A DNA stretch of 5,906 nucleotides from Clostridiales bacterium (GTDB lineage: Bacteria > Bacillota > Clostridia > Oscillospirales > QAMX01), in NCBI GenBank assembly GCA_003149835.1, contig QAMX01000130.1, positions 1 through 5,906 on the forward strand, read 5' to 3'. Of the stretch, positions 5,044 through 5,906 are shown one piece after another (position 1 is the stretch's first letter; every line of letters starts with the position of its first letter). The translations under genes were made by a program, and so were the position numbers. The notes beneath the pieces were generated by a model. It was not told where the DNA came from. It worked only from the letters and a program-made list of their open reading frames with translations, and did no database searches.

Positions 5044-5906
5044 CTAAAACCGGAAATAGAGAAACGGGTTGAAGGAACCGTCGATCAGAAACGCCGTGAC
5101 GCAGCAGAGCAGAGCGACTAAAAAGACCGGCTCGGCGATGTTGAGAATTCTGCGGCTTTTCTCGGAGGCCGACAGGCGCTCGGCAAGCCTTTTGAAAAGC
5201 GGCGTCGCTCCGACGACTGCGATCAGCAGAACGACCGCGTAACTGCGCAGATAATAGAGCGCGTCGGAGGAGACGAGCGGCACGTCGTTGAAGCCGAACA
5301 TACCGCGGAGATTGACCCATGCGCCGCTCATGTCGTTGGCGTTAAAGATGACAAAGCTGATGACGACGAAGAACAGCACGTAAATATGCCGCAGAACGGC
5401 GGGGAGCTTATCGAGCAGCTTGCCGAGGAAAAGCTTTTCGACCACGAGCAGGACGCCGAAAAAGAGCCCCCAGACCACGAAATTCCAGCTTGCGCCGTGC
5501 CAGAAGCCGGTCAGCAGCCAGACCGCAAACAGATTGCGGACCCATTTCAAACGCGAGACGCGGTTGCCGCCCAAGGGGATGTAGACATAATCGCGGAACC
5601 AGGTCGAAAGCGTCATGTGCCAGCGCCGCCAGAAATCGGTGATGCTTTTGGAGATATACGGGTAGTTGAAGTTTTCGGGAAAGTGGAAGCCGAAGATGCG
5701 GCCGAGACCGATGGCCATATCGGAATAGCCGGAAAAGTCAAAGTAAATATGCAGCGTAAAGGCGATGGCCGCCAGCCAGTAGAACAGCACGCTTTTGTCG
5801 TTTGAAGCGGTAAAAACATTGCCGATCTCGCCGAGAACATTGGCGATCAGCACCTTTTTGCCAAGCCCGACGAGAAAACGGCGCGCGCCGTAAGCGAAGT
5901 TTTCAA
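5044..5906 (-). CDS. MBOAT-family O-acyltransferase, AlgI-like (5' part missing)
   Basis: The frame is open to the right edge. 286 residues are visible, the C-terminal part of a family usually near 450-500. A GTG at 5853 is internal: the upstream codons read ENFAYGARRFLVGLGKK, a conserved MBOAT segment, so the true start is outside. Visible hallmarks are YFDFSGYSDMAIGLGRIFGF (window residues 54-73), FWRRWHMTLSTWFRDYVYIPLGG (91-113, with His96), and LTGFWHGASWNFVVWG (131-146). His136 there is the conserved family histidine, catalytic in AlgI. Several hydrophobic helices follow, ending in NPFLYFRF. MBOAT proteins of this type move acetyl groups from cytoplasmic acetyl-CoA through the membrane to an external acceptor. 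The adjoining DHHW/AlgX-like gene supports glycan O-acetylation. PatA/PatB-type peptidoglycan acetylation and teichoic-acid or exopolysaccharide acetylation cannot be told apart here. Confidence 0.93.
   Translation of the reverse strand, partial: ENFAYGARRFLVGLGKKVLIANVLGEIGNVFTASNDKSVLFYWLAAIAFTLHIYFDFSGYSDMAIGLGRIFGFHFPENFNYPYISKSITDFWRRWHMTLSTWFRDYVYIPLGGNRVSRLKWVRNLFAVWLLTGFWHGASWNFVVWGLFFGVLLVVEKLFLGKLLDKLPAVLRHIYVLFFVVISFVIFNANDMSGAWVNLRGMFGFNDVPLVSSDALYYLRSYAVVLLIAVVGATPLFKRLAERLSASEKSRRILNIAEPVFLVALLCCVTAFLIDGSFNPFLYFRF

Noticed and set aside
4928..5320. 130-codon minus-strand frame spanning the MBOAT/DHHW junction
   Set aside because: It is an arginine-rich shifted frame overlapping two well-supported genes, as is common in GC-rich coding DNA.
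5044..5853. MBOAT gene starting at the GTG at 5853
   Set aside because: The frame stays open upstream and encodes conserved MBOAT residues (ENFAYGARRFLVGLGKK), so the gene continues past the window edge.
1..5906. CRISPR array, tRNA or rRNA genes, insertion sequences, phage attachment sites
   Set aside because: I looked for regular repeats with spacers, cloverleaf elements, transposase motifs and terminal inverted repeats and found none. The only direct repeat of note is the two-copy 12-nt motif in the leader.

Overview
The window looks like a chromosomal stretch from an anaerobic Firmicute of the Clostridia (Eubacteriales). The clues are an H-box of the form [19 protein letters not shown], an MBOAT protein ending in NPFLYFRF next to a DHHW/AlgX-like partner, strong AGGAGG ribosome binding sites and a near-consensus TTGAAA-17-TATAAT promoter. 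This placement is inference; no marker gene is present. Every gene I can support lies on the minus strand, so transcription runs from high to low coordinates. Two genes run off the window edges.

Right half (5906 to 3355), visibly more GC-rich: an envelope-modification gene set. An MBOAT O-acyltransferase (5' end outside the window) is followed after 33 nt by a membrane-anchored DHHW/AlgX-like SGNH protein. After a further 15 nt comes a RimJ/RimL-type GNAT acetyltransferase. The first two probably act together to move an acetyl group across the membrane onto an extracellular glycan. The GNAT is probably co-transcribed, but its substrate is unknown.

Middle (about 3354 to 2900): a gap of about 450 nt without a convincing protein gene. 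It holds weak terminator candidates for the upstream operon, some small hairpins, a strong sigma-A-type promoter, and a leader of about 190 nt. The leader ends in a 19-position stem-loop followed by a U-rich tract, just upstream of a Shine-Dalgarno sequence. An earlier leader segment can pair with the 5' arm of that stem (9 bp plus 5 bp), as expected of an antiterminator. I do not recognise the leader as a known riboswitch class. It is the most interesting object in the window.

Left half (2899 to 1): a three-gene signalling operon of REC-HD-GYP response regulator, stand-alone HPt protein and dCache-type sensor histidine kinase. The kinase's catalytic and any receiver domains lie beyond position 1. 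Together they look like a multistep phosphorelay from an extracellular signal to hydrolysis of cyclic di-GMP. The start of the response regulator is uncertain: the only standard start codon lies inside the terminator-like stem, while the well-placed Shine-Dalgarno sequence points 8 nt downstream to an ATC codon.
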